Source: Siphonodentalium dalli (Eukaryota; Mollusca; Scaphopoda; Gadilida; Siphonodentaliidae). Taken from it: a stretch of 64,000 nucleotides of DNA. The stretch lies in assembly GCA_032622095.1 (NCBI GenBank), contig CP136069.1, positions 124,949,450-125,013,449 of the forward strand, written 5' to 3'. Below are positions 56,033-64,000 of the stretch, one piece after another. The position numbers were made by a program, and so were the translations under genes. The notes below the pieces were generated by a model that saw only the letters and a program-made list of their open reading frames with translations, was not told the origin of the DNA and did not search any database. The first letter of the stretch is position 1. Each line of letters opens with the position of its first letter.

Positions 56033-57221
56033 AGAAGACTGGCACGCGCATAAAGAATGGATGGAGTTCAACCCCACAACAGCCATTACAGAAAACTCGC
56101 CCATAGAATTTTATATACCAGGGACATCTAATGATTATGTCGATTTAAGAAGCAGTACTCTCAGTGTCAAAATCAAAATAGTTAATGATGACGGAACGGC
56201 ATTGGCTTCAGCATCGAAAGTCGGTCCTATTAATATGCCTCTTTCGTCCATATTTAGTTCCGTCAATATGGAATTACAGCATACACCCGTTGGATCCCTA
56301 GGTCCTTATTATCCGTATAAGGCATATCTCGACACGTTACTGGAGTCAACAGAGACGCAACTACGCCATACCTTTTCCGAACGGATATTTGAAAAGGACA
56401 GAGCAGAACATATGGATTCAACTATACTAAATTTGGGCCTAATAACGAGAAAAGAGTATTTCGAGGACAACGCTATCGTGTCAATGTCAGGACCGATCAG
56501 CCATGACTTGTGTCAACAGGGACGCTACATGTTGAATGGAGTTCCAGTCAAAATAACATTATGGCCTGGTAAAAATGACTTTTGTTTAATGAGTGCTGAC
56601 ACTACTCCCAAATACAAAATGAAGATAACCGAAGCTAAATTTAAAGCGTGTTTCGTCAAAATAGAAAATGGGACTGATGTGGAAAGAAAACTCACTACAA
56701 AAGACGCTATCTACCCGTACAGAAAGTCGGTCATTAAAGCTTTCTCTGTTTCCAAAGGGGCATTCAACTTCACAGCGACTAATGTGTTCCAGAATGATGT
56801 TCCACAAAGGGTTCTTATAGTAATTACAGAGGCTGAGGCGTTGAATGGCAGCTACACCAAGAATCCGTTCAATTTTAAACATTATAATTGCAGTCATCTG
56901 GCATTTACGGTGGATGGTCAATCTGTACCTAGTCGACCCCTAAATATGAACTTTAAAAAGGACGACTATATGGAAGCATACCACAACTTGACAAGTGCCT
57001 TCCCCCACTTATCTATCAATAGAGAATCTTATAAAGAAGGTTTCACCATATTCTGCATCGAGCCTTACGGAGAAAATGTTGCGTCTGTCAATAAAGGATT
57101 AGTGCAACTAGACATGAGGTTCAGTGAAGCTCTGCCAGAAACTGCAGTCATCTTAGTTTACGGAACTTTTCCAGCACATTTGACGGTCGATAAAGACAGA
57201 AATGTATTTCTTCCAATGTAA
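55986..57221 (+). CDS. MCP: Major capsid protein (double jelly roll)
   Basis: 411 residues, matching the Polinton major capsid family, often listed in invertebrate genomes as 'F54H12.2-like'. Signatures are NPTTAITENSPIEFYIPGTS (about 30-49) and DYVDLRSSTLSVKIKIVNDDGT (about 51-72) near the start, PYYPYKAYLDTLL in the middle, and PFNFKHYNCSHLAFTVDGQ toward the second domain, with a C-terminal GLVQLDMRF...ILVYGTF strand pair. It forms trimeric hexon-like capsomers in the predicted icosahedral virion. The frame is complete with no stops. Met6 (56,001) is an alternative start that avoids part of the overlap with the basic protein. The last gene of the plus block; a poly-A signal follows 47 bp after the stop. 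Confidence 0.93.
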   Translation: MFLIKMEKLPIFGEVEEDWHAHKEWMEFNPTTAITENSPIEFYIPGTSNDYVDLRSSTLSVKIKIVNDDGTALASASKVGPINMPLSSIFSSVNMELQHTPVGSLGPYYPYKAYLDTLLESTETQLRHTFSERIFEKDRAEHMDSTILNLGLITRKEYFEDNAIVSMSGPISHDLCQQGRYMLNGVPVKITLWPGKNDFCLMSADTTPKYKMKITEAKFKACFVKIENGTDVERKLTTKDAIYPYRKSVIKAFSVSKGAFNFTATNVFQNDVPQRVLIVITEAEALNGSYTKNPFNFKHYNCSHLAFTVDGQSVPSRPLNMNFKKDDYMEAYHNLTSAFPHLSINRESYKEGFTIFCIEPYGENVASVNKGLVQLDMRFSEALPETAVILVYGTFPAHLTVDKDRNVFLPM

Positions 57222-57267
57222 CAGTTGTGAAATGTTTTTTCATTGTTTTGTGCATGTTTCTTTTGTA

Positions 57268-57273
57268 AATAAA
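57268..57273 (+). terminator. Poly-A signal of the plus-strand gene block
   Basis: AATAAA lies 47 bp after the major capsid stop, followed by T-rich sequence. Confidence 0.7.
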
Positions 57274-57445
57274 CTATTGTAAATATTGTAAACAATCTTT
57301 GAGTTATTTCAAATCACCAACTGAGCACTATCAACACCCTCCAACGTATCACTCATTTCTAGATGGCGTAACTCGAACGTAAATGGCGTTTGAAATGTGT
57401 AATGGGGGATTCAAACCAAAATAACAACGTTTTATCATACAGATA

Positions 57446-57451
57446 TTTATT
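57446..57451 (-). terminator. Poly-A signal of the minus-strand gene block
   Basis: TTTATT on the plus strand gives AATAAA on the minus strand, about 160 bp after the stop of the last minus-strand gene. The two convergent blocks are therefore separated by a short region with one signal for each. Confidence 0.6.
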
Positions 57452-57612
57452 AACACAGATGGATACATATATCAAACAATGGACAATGAAATAGACAACG
57501 CAAATTTTTACATAAATGATAAAAAAAAACTATCAGACATTGATTATGGTGCTGTATAGATAACCATACATATACATTTAAAAAAACATTGACAGAGAAC
57601 ACATTTCATTAG

Positions 57613-57798
57613 TCATTTGGGAAGTTGCAGCCATTTGGACTTTATGAGTCCTCTTCTTATTCCGGGCGGAGAAGGTGGCCTATTCACAGTTTCTTCCTGA
57701 GGCGGTTCACTTTCGACTTTCGAATCCTCTCCACATTTTTTCACCAAATTTTGATATTTCTCTAATGGTATCAGAATATTTTTGCCGAAAGTGGCCAT
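57613..57798 (-). CDS. Small proline-rich Polinton protein
   Basis: 61 residues: start MATFGKNILIPLEKYQNLVK, an acidic middle, then RPPSPPGIRRGLIKSKW and a basic end. I recall small proteins of this design (LxPxExYxxL start, PPG-basic-KxKW end) in other Polintons but know no function. Its ATG shares one base with the stop of the upstream gene (TAATG), showing that the two are co-transcribed and perhaps translationally coupled. No other start gives this pattern. Confidence 0.6.
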   Translation of the reverse strand: MATFGKNILIPLEKYQNLVKKCGEDSKVESEPPQEETVNRPPSPPGIRRGLIKSKWLQLPK

Positions 57799-58106
57799 TA
57801 TAGTTCTCGCAATGGAAGATTTTTCAACAATGCAGTCACTGCCTCCGGTCTTCTTTGCAACAGTTGCTTCTTTCTACGAACACCTATTTCTGAACTAGAT
57901 AATCCTCTATACACGTCTTTGTAGGGTTCCAAACTTTCAATATTTGAAACTGGTAACACATCAAACAGAAAGTTTAAACAAATTTCGGCGATGCTTCTAA
58001 CTTGATCATAAGTCACGGAACGTAATATAGCTGACACTTGGTTTTTAGTCTTACTGGAAGACAATATAAACATAAAATCAATGTTTCGTTTGACGAGTTC
58101 GCTCAT
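57798..58106 (-). CDS. Conserved small helical basic Polinton protein
   Basis: 102 residues: MSELVKRNIDFMFILSSSKT, AILRSV, IAEICLNFLFDVLPVS and a basic VRRKKQLLQRRPEAV toward the end. The pattern (K-x-AIL, I-x-E-I/C-x-x-N-L/F, then V-x-R/K-R-K-K) is one I recall as a recurrent small gene of animal Polintons near the ATPase and capsid genes. Predicted all-helical; role unknown, perhaps in virion assembly or DNA binding. It starts 2 bp after the ATPase stop region, and TTATAAGG touches its ATG. It shares TAATG with the next gene. Confidence 0.65.
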   Translation of the reverse strand: MSELVKRNIDFMFILSSSKTKNQVSAILRSVTYDQVRSIAEICLNFLFDVLPVSNIESLEPYKDVYRGLSSSEIGVRRKKQLLQRRPEAVTALLKNLPLREL

Positions 58107-58114
58107 CCTTATAA
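58107..58114 (-). promoter_or_regulatory. TTATAAGG box touching the 102-aa gene start
   Basis: On the minus strand TTATAAGG is followed directly by ATG. So close to the start codon, it would work as a TATA box only for a downstream start, or it may act in translation or be a remnant. Confidence 0.3.
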
Positions 58115-58759
58115 TTTTTTGTATATGATGGGATATTCTCCGGGAAAAATGTCAGTTCTCACACGGAGTTCTTGTTCCGTATTAGGAGTTGTGTCAACAA
58201 CTAAATAACCGTACTGTCTGTCCAAAACTGCATCCTTATAACTATCACTCAGAAAATGAGATTTTCCTGGAAAGAGTTGCTGTCCCAAATATTTCACCTG
58301 ATTGGCATCTCGAACGTTCTTCAAAAGAATGAGATATGAACTGTTCAAAGCTATAGTTCTAGCGTGACGTCCTTTCTGAAATTGGTTTTGAGTTAAAAAT
58401 AAAGTTGTTAGGCGACGATGGTGACAGCCTTGCGTAAACAAACATTCCATTTCTGAACTGTCTAGCACCTTATGGGCTAGATCATCCAGAATAATCATAG
58501 AGGGTGTCCCGTCTGCAAACACATCCAAGGTTTCTACCATAGGTAGCCCTTTGTGAAAAGTTATATTCGGAATAACTCGCTCCATTTCGTGGAACAGCCG
58601 TTGATCGACACCGTAACAATACAAAATTTTCTGAGGGTATTCTCCCGAAATCATTTGTTGTAAATTTTGCAAGAATCGAAATGTCCATCGCGTTTTTCCA
58701 GATTTGGTGGCACCGGACACCATGTAGCTAGAATCCGGTTCAAAAGGTATTAGTGACAT
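58109..58759 (-). CDS. Genome-packaging ATPase (FtsK/HerA type)
   Basis: It pumps the element's DNA into capsids using ATP. 216 residues, typical of Polinton and virophage packaging ATPases. Walker A is GATKSGKT (16-23); Walker B is SMIILDDL (87-94) with the acidic pair D92-D93; a polar motif TTLFLTQNQF (118-127) follows, and RHARTIALNSSYLILLKN carries a likely arginine finger. The N-terminus (MSLIPFEPDSSYMVSG) lacks extra domains. Intronless, unlike the polymerase upstream on the same strand. The frame is intact. The gene start at 58,759 fits because Walker A comes 16 residues in, as usual. Confidence 0.92.
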   Translation of the reverse strand: MSLIPFEPDSSYMVSGATKSGKTRWTFRFLQNLQQMISGEYPQKILYCYGVDQRLFHEMERVIPNITFHKGLPMVETLDVFADGTPSMIILDDLAHKVLDSSEMECLFTQGCHHRRLTTLFLTQNQFQKGRHARTIALNSSYLILLKNVRDANQVKYLGQQLFPGKSHFLSDSYKDAVLDRQYGYLVVDTTPNTEQELRVRTDIFPGEYPIIYKKL

Positions 58760-58787
58760 GACTGATGTGAATTTGAGAATTTTACAT

Positions 58788-58795
58788 CCTTATAA
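58788..58795 (-). promoter_or_regulatory. TTATAAGG box upstream of the ATPase gene
   Basis: On the minus strand GTTATAAGGATG lies 28 bp before the ATPase ATG, a plausible core-promoter spacing for a nearly leaderless mRNA. A second copy of the flanking 'catccttataactatcac' word occurs inside the ATPase gene at 58,232-58,248. Confidence 0.4.
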
Positions 58796-58829
58796 CTATC
58801 AACGAAATTTGTTCCGGAGGTATACAATC

Positions 58830-60602
58830 TTAAAAACCGAAGGGTAATGTGTCAAGGTTTTCTTGTAAAACACGTTTCGTATACACGATGCTGTACTCCT
58901 TGTCCTGTTTCTGATTATATAGTAAGGGCCTGCGGCGACTTCTATTGATTTTATTTTCAGTGATGTACACTTTGCAGTGGTCGTTTAGATCATTCTCAGC
59001 CTTCCTTTTTCTGTTAATCAAAGTGTCCATCACCGAAAAGTTTATCTTCGTCGCGTTCACGTGGTTCAGAGTAAACCCTCTGACCTTACACACTTCCTTG
59101 TTGTTAGTGGTCTGATAGGCATAGTTTTTAGGACCACCACTCCGGAATTTTGTTATGGAATGTCCATCGAGCTCGTCCGTCAGATCACCGAGGTAGTCAC
59201 CAGTCTGAACGGTAGGGCCTCCCGGTCTTTCCACGTAGATGACAGAATCTGCAATGTAAGCATATAATATAAGCTTCGACATAGCCACAATGTATTTAGC
59301 GTTAACATAAGCTTCGACATAACCACAATGTATTTAGCGTTAACCTTCGTCGCCCCGTGATGTACTTAATTGATTACTCACCAGTGTCAAAGTAAAGAAC
59401 GTTTTCTCCAAGGTGTTCCAGAACGTCGTACAATTTGAGACGAGCCCAAGCAGTCGTTAGACTCGCTATAAATACGTTCGTCTTGTCATCAGAGGGAATG
59501 AAGTGTCGGTCGTATACGTATGACAGCTGAATGTGGGTGTCGTTGATGATGTGAAAGTCTTTCACGTGTTTTGTGGAGTCCGAAATCAAACTGAAAAACT
59601 TTTCTGGCTCACTGTCGTGTATGATATCACTTTGAGACATGTTCAACCTCTCTCCGAATTTTCCCCTGAAATATGAAACATAAAATATAATATCACATCA
59701 TTTTTTTTAAAATTTTATTTTTCTCGTTTTTTTATATACGAAAACTTACTTACCAAAGGACATTTAGCATCATTTTTGAAGTGGCTCTTAGTGCGGGTGC
59801 TTTCCTTACGCTGGCAGGATCCAGCTGTATACCTTCCACACTAGCGTAGTCCGCTACGTAACGCTCCTTGTCACTTTCGGTTTCGACCCAAGCTGGCCAA
59901 CCACTCGCTTCCTGTTTCAACTTTAAGAACCTGTAATGAGAAATAATGAATAATATTGTGATAATGTATGAGCCCCCCGCTAACCCGAACCTAATAAAAC
60001 CCTCGTACAAAAAAAGGGAGGGAGGGGGGCGCGCGCGCGCTTTTTGGTTTAATTTTTTTTTTAAAACTAACCTATTGACGTATCCGGAGAAGAGACCTCC
60101 ACTTTTGCTTTCTTTGTCGTATTGGGTGGTTTCTTCCCAGTTGTATACTTCATATATTTTCACCACAGCGTATCCTTTGTCGAGAGCTTTGACTATTTCG
60201 CATGTGGTCCAACAGCCAGTGAGTGAACGATCTGTGTCATCGTGCTTACAAACAGTCTGTAACCTTTCATCCACACAACTCCGACACAAAGGGAACGTGA
60301 GCTTGCCACCTGAACGGTACGGTAATACACCGTGGTACAGTCCACGAGGAGGCAACACTTTCACCGACGCTAGCCCGAAATATTCACGAATATCGCTGAA
60401 GTCACTGGTGATGATTTGAGGATGTTTGGAAACCATCTTGGCTGTCTTATTGATAAAGGGGTATAATGATGTAAAGTCAACATATTTCACCTTCTCCCCC
60501 GGCTGCACATCATACGCCAATTTGCAGGCGTTAGTTCTACCTGAAATAATTTTATTTGAATTTTATTTTGAATTTATTTTGAATTATTTTGAATAATTTA
60601 AA

Positions 60603-60633
<31 letters not shown>

Positions 60634-63600
60634 TTTTGGAGACAAATTATACTCACAACTTATATATTTCCTACTTGAAAACATATCTTTTTAATTGTTT
60701 TTGAATTATTTTGAATTAATTTTGAATTAATTGAATTAATTTTGAATTATTTTTTATTTTGATAAAAATGTGAAAATTCATACTCACCACCGAAAAATGA
60801 GTCACGTGGCTTCAGACGCGGTTGTACGTCCAGGCTCTCCACATAATCCCTCACATCAATGTCATCTTTCAATAGCTTGTCAAACGTGTGTTCCCAGATG
60901 CATACGTACTTGAACCCTGCTTCTTTCAAGAAATTTCGCTTCTTTATAGTTAAAGCGTGCAATTCACTCAGGGACTGTTTAGTGAGTGGATGTTTCGTGG
61001 TGTCACGGTTCAGAGGATGGCACGTAGGGCACGCGTGATAAAAGCAACCTAAAAATAGAAAGGAGTGAATATGTATTCGTGTAAAACCAAAAAATGTTGT
61101 GTGACAACAAAAATAAATGAAATAAATATACATACCGTGGAATTCAAAGCAAGTGTTGGTGTTGTGACAGAATCCATCCACTTTGTATCGACTGTTTGGT
61201 ATCTTGTACTCTCCATTGTGCAGAGCGTGATCTATTTCCAAGCCTTTTTTGTGTGACAGCCAGCATAGCCATTGAATTGATTTTTGGGAATACTGGTCAG
61301 ATTCACGATCTGAATCCACTTTAGCTATGGGTGTGCTGACAAACTTCCCTTCAGATATCTTCATCCCACGAGCATTCAGGAAAGCTTTAGTAACCCACGC
61401 ACCGTCATACAGTATGCTGCACACACCATTTACTTTCTTCATGGGTACATCTTTCAACACCGTAGCGTCTTTCTTTTCGATGGATATTTTATATGTTTCC
61501 TCCAAGAACAACGTTTTATAGGCGTTCATACATGCCGAGCTTATGGTAACAGACTTGAAAGGATCGACTGCACCTTCAGTCACCTCCATGAATAACGCTC
61601 GAAATTTTAAACAAGCCTGTCTGAGAATGTCCACATCGGAGATGCAATAAGCACGAATTTCTTTTCTAAAATTGAAAATTTCTTCAGATTTTCCAGCGTG
61701 CCATTGCAGGAATTTTTCTCTCTCCGAAGGTGACATCGTATCTGGGCCATAATACGCGGCATCGGGGTAGCGTCCCACATAATCTTGGTTGGCTGCGGTG
61801 TTGAAAAAGTGGCAAAAATACCCTGCAAAATAAATTAGACATATACATACGGCGTAAATATGAAAAATATCTTACAACAAAACCCACCTTTATGTAACTT
61901 ACGCAAATCAAAGGATTTCGAGAGTGTGGTCAGTAGCATAGACAATAAGTTGAAGCTGCGCAGCACTCAGAATTCCGAAATGGGGTTTTAAATACATTAT
62001 TTTGGACCTTGAATTTATTTCCCCCCTATAAATATGAAACATATCTTACACCAAAACTCACCTTTATGCAACTCACGCAAATCAAAGGCTTTCGGGAGTG
62101 CAGCCAGTCGCATCGCCAAGAAGTTGAAGCTGTCCATCACCCGAATTCCGAAATGGGTTTTTAAATACATTATTTTGGATCCTGAATACAGGATCCTCGT
62201 TGGTCGTACACCTTGGAACACCAAATATTCGAGCAGCAGGATGGAATCGTACGCCTTGCCATTATGGCTCATGACTGTGTAATACTTGTGAGCGTCCGTA
62301 AACAACCAAAGTCCAAATGTATTCAATGTATGCGTTCCACTGGCTATAAACTGGCGACGTCCGCATCCGTCACAAGGTGCATTCTTGAAAGAACCTTGCT
62401 TGTTCCTGGCATCACAAGCGTTACAACGACTTCCACAATTAGCACATTGCGAATCGGCATCCACAGGTTCCTTGGAACAGGACTCACAGGCCGAATGTGC
62501 GACAACCAGATTAGGGGTGTGTCTATTTAACCCGCACTGTGGAAGCTTGCAGTCTATACATCTGCAATGAAAATCGAAGTGATACATAAATGCCTAATAA
62601 CGTTAATGTCACTTAATACATTATAATGCGCCTGAAGAATCATCAATGATAAACACAACGCCATTCCATAGTTGTTTCCTAAAAAAATGTTAAAAAAAAA
62701 CAACCTTACCTGCGACATTTTGAACATCTTTCATCTTCTGAACAAGTATCCCGGCACGGTGGACCCCTTTTGTAGCCTGTGTCACATTGGAAAAGTTCAT
62801 TCTGCGTGCACTCGAAATCAAAGAATATAAATTTGTGGTCGCTGGGTGTAGGTCGTACACAGGGTCTCAAATAACACAGATGTTGTCCCGTCACCAATTC
62901 GCCGCATGAAGAACACATCCATTCACCGCAAATATGTGGATGTTTTTCCATATTTCGTTTGATGATGTTTATAACTTTTTTACAGGTGATACATTTGTGG
63001 TAAGTATCACATTGTGAATTGCCATTTTGAGGAGTCATTCGATGTCTGTTGAAACACTCGAGACCGCGGCATGTAATGTGGCATTTTTTGCATGACAGTT
63101 CATCAGCCACTTTGCAACCTGCGGTCTTACAATTTATGCAATAGTCATCGCAAGAATGATCCTCTCTGTTATTGTAAGGCTTTAGACAGGTTTCACAGAA
63201 ATAACTTTGACGAAAGAATCCGCAGATAGATACAATAGGGGTGAAATGAGTTTGTTCTTGATAATACACGTAAATATTCCTTTCATACTTGTTGCTGCTT
63301 CTCACTATTTTATTTCCAACTTCCGCACTAATTAGTACCAGATTAATATTGAAATACTCTTCAAAAAGTGGAATGTCACTCAAATCACCGGGCCTATTTG
63401 TTGGTATATTCAGTTCTCTCAAAACTCGGTAGGTGGTGGTTCGTTGAGTACTTCTTTCTGACTTTGTCAGCTCCTTGTAGTTGCAACGTGTGATTTTGTG
63501 ATGTTCTAAAAAAATGTCAGCCGCACTTTGATGAGGATATTGAAGTTTTAAATCCTCATCTGCTATAAATAGTTTAGCTGCGGCTATCACTATGGATCTC

Positions 63601-64000
63601 GCCAAACAGGTGTTGTCCTTGTTCTTTATATAGACCATAGATTTTTTCTTTAGAACATCATTATCACATAGTATGGGTCGCGTGCCACCCCCTGAGCCTC
63701 TCGGTTTACGTATAGATCCTACTGTAACGTTAAATGTTCTATCCAACGATAAACTTTCTTGAGAACTCAGGACGTTGGCTACACGATCCATAACCATCGT
63801 GGGAGTGAGATGTTTCCACTCTGTTAGTTCTACCACGATGGGTCTGTTCAGTTGAACCGTTTGTATAACAACCCGGCCGAGATCTTCATCATCCCTATCG
63901 CCTCTGGCTTTATACAGCACATCTGCGAACATTCGTTCCAACTCCTCCCGTAAGTCTGAAAGTCTCTCAGTATACCACCGCTCATTAAAGGTCACATCGT
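58830..64000 (-). CDS. POLB: Family-B DNA polymerase of the Polinton, eight exons, 5' end outside the window
   Basis: It replicates the element, presumably with protein priming. Exons on the minus strand: 64,000-62,710; 62,561-62,062; 61,822-61,136; 61,048-60,788; 60,540-60,072; 59,930-59,754; 59,665-59,382; 59,248-58,830. They join in frame to about 1,361 codons. Exon 1 holds an N-terminal part with KNKDNTCLARSIV and a later THFTPI (resembling the Cys and His boxes of OTU peptidases), a Cys/His-rich zinc region, and Exo I (FFDFECTQ). Exon 2 has Exo II (HNGKAYDS), exon 3 Exo III (YCISDVDIL). Motif A is DFTSLYP in exon 5, motif B RATSKMMLNVLW spans exons 6-7, and motif C (YFDTDS) is split by the last intron. 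The C-terminus ends DTLPFGF, as I recall for the family. All catalytic residues are present. Confidence 0.93.
61868..62013 (-). pseudogene. Decaying tandem duplicate of the polymerase exon 2 end
   Basis: Within intron 2, this 146-bp stretch repeats the sequence of 62,045-62,190 (end of exon 2 with its splice donor), including 'aaatcaaag.atttcg', 'aagttgaagctg', 'attccgaaatgggttttaaatacattattttgga'. It has accumulated substitutions and small indels, and the donor GGTGAG has become GGTGGG. It is not needed in the joined gene. Confidence 0.75.

Larger units (their letters stand above)
52957..64000. mobile_element. Polinton/Maverick (adintovirus-like) element, left and central part
   Basis: It encodes retroviral-type integrase, family-B DNA polymerase, FtsK/HerA-type packaging ATPase, and major and minor jelly-roll capsid proteins, the diagnostic set of Polintons. 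Two convergent gene blocks meet at about 57.2-57.6 kb with opposed poly-A signals. The left boundary is set by the break in block A3 at 52,956/52,957. The right end, the second terminal inverted repeat and the polymerase 5' end lie beyond the window, so the 6-bp target duplication cannot be checked. All visible frames are open, which argues for a recent insertion. Confidence 0.93.

Noticed and set aside
59946-60419. 157-codon plus frame inside the Polinton
   Set aside because: Antisense to the polymerase exons with motif A; no domain.
1-64000. CRISPR arrays, bacterial operons, rRNA or tRNA genes
   Set aside because: No regularly spaced identical repeats with unique spacers, no ribosome-binding sites ahead of genes and no rRNA/tRNA pattern seen. 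Spliceosomal introns and poly-A signals mark a eukaryote. A tRNA scan could still find something I missed.

Overview
This is nuclear DNA of an animal, most likely a marine invertebrate. It has split genes with GT-AG introns, long AT-rich spacers, many small non-autonomous DNA transposons, microsatellites and decayed retroelements. A dispersed 'gggccataactcc' type repeat recalls mollusc and other lophotrochozoan genomes, but I would not name a phylum from this window alone.

Layout. (1) 1-17.5 kb holds no gene I can support. It is a patchwork of mobile-element remnants: TTAA-flanked piggyBac-like MITEs with internal hairpins, one split by a 5'-truncated non-LTR retrotransposon; a second TTAA-flanked MITE family starting AGGTACTCAATCCGAT; and several direct and inverted repeats. 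(2) 17.6-28.6 kb carries exons of a host gene for a single-pass membrane protein: one MAM domain, a Ser/Thr-rich stalk, a transmembrane helix and a tyrosine-rich tail. Its splice phases join cleanly through five exons; the first exon(s) with the signal peptide were not found. Its introns hold a broken repeat-associated gene (19.2-20.6 kb), an element with GGACC-rich inverted ends, and more MITEs. (3) 28.6-34 kb is nested MITEs and minisatellites plus one doubtful small ORF. (4) 34.1-52.96 kb is a segmental duplication in the order A1-B1-A2-X-B2-A3. The B-A pair occurs twice, about 10.2 kb apart and almost identical; A1 carries a foldback insertion.

(5) 52,957-64,000 is the left and central part of a Polinton/Maverick (adintovirus-like) element that interrupts A3; its right end lies beyond the window. 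The plus strand reads: small membrane protein, TATA-binding-protein-like protein, retroviral-type integrase with C-terminal chromodomain, minor capsid, lysine-rich basic protein and major capsid, packed with 4-47 bp overlaps. The convergent minus strand carries a protein-primed type family-B DNA polymerase in eight exons (5' end outside the window), a packaging ATPase and two small proteins. Together they provide replication (polymerase), integration (integrase), capsid (major and minor proteins, basic protein) and genome packaging (ATPase). The visible frames look intact, so this is a young or still-maintained copy.

The most unusual points are the TBP-like gene inside the element, a recurring TTATAAGG box close to several of its gene starts, an intron that splits the polymerase catalytic DTD motif, and a decaying duplicate of one polymerase exon. 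No adenain-type protease was found in the visible part.
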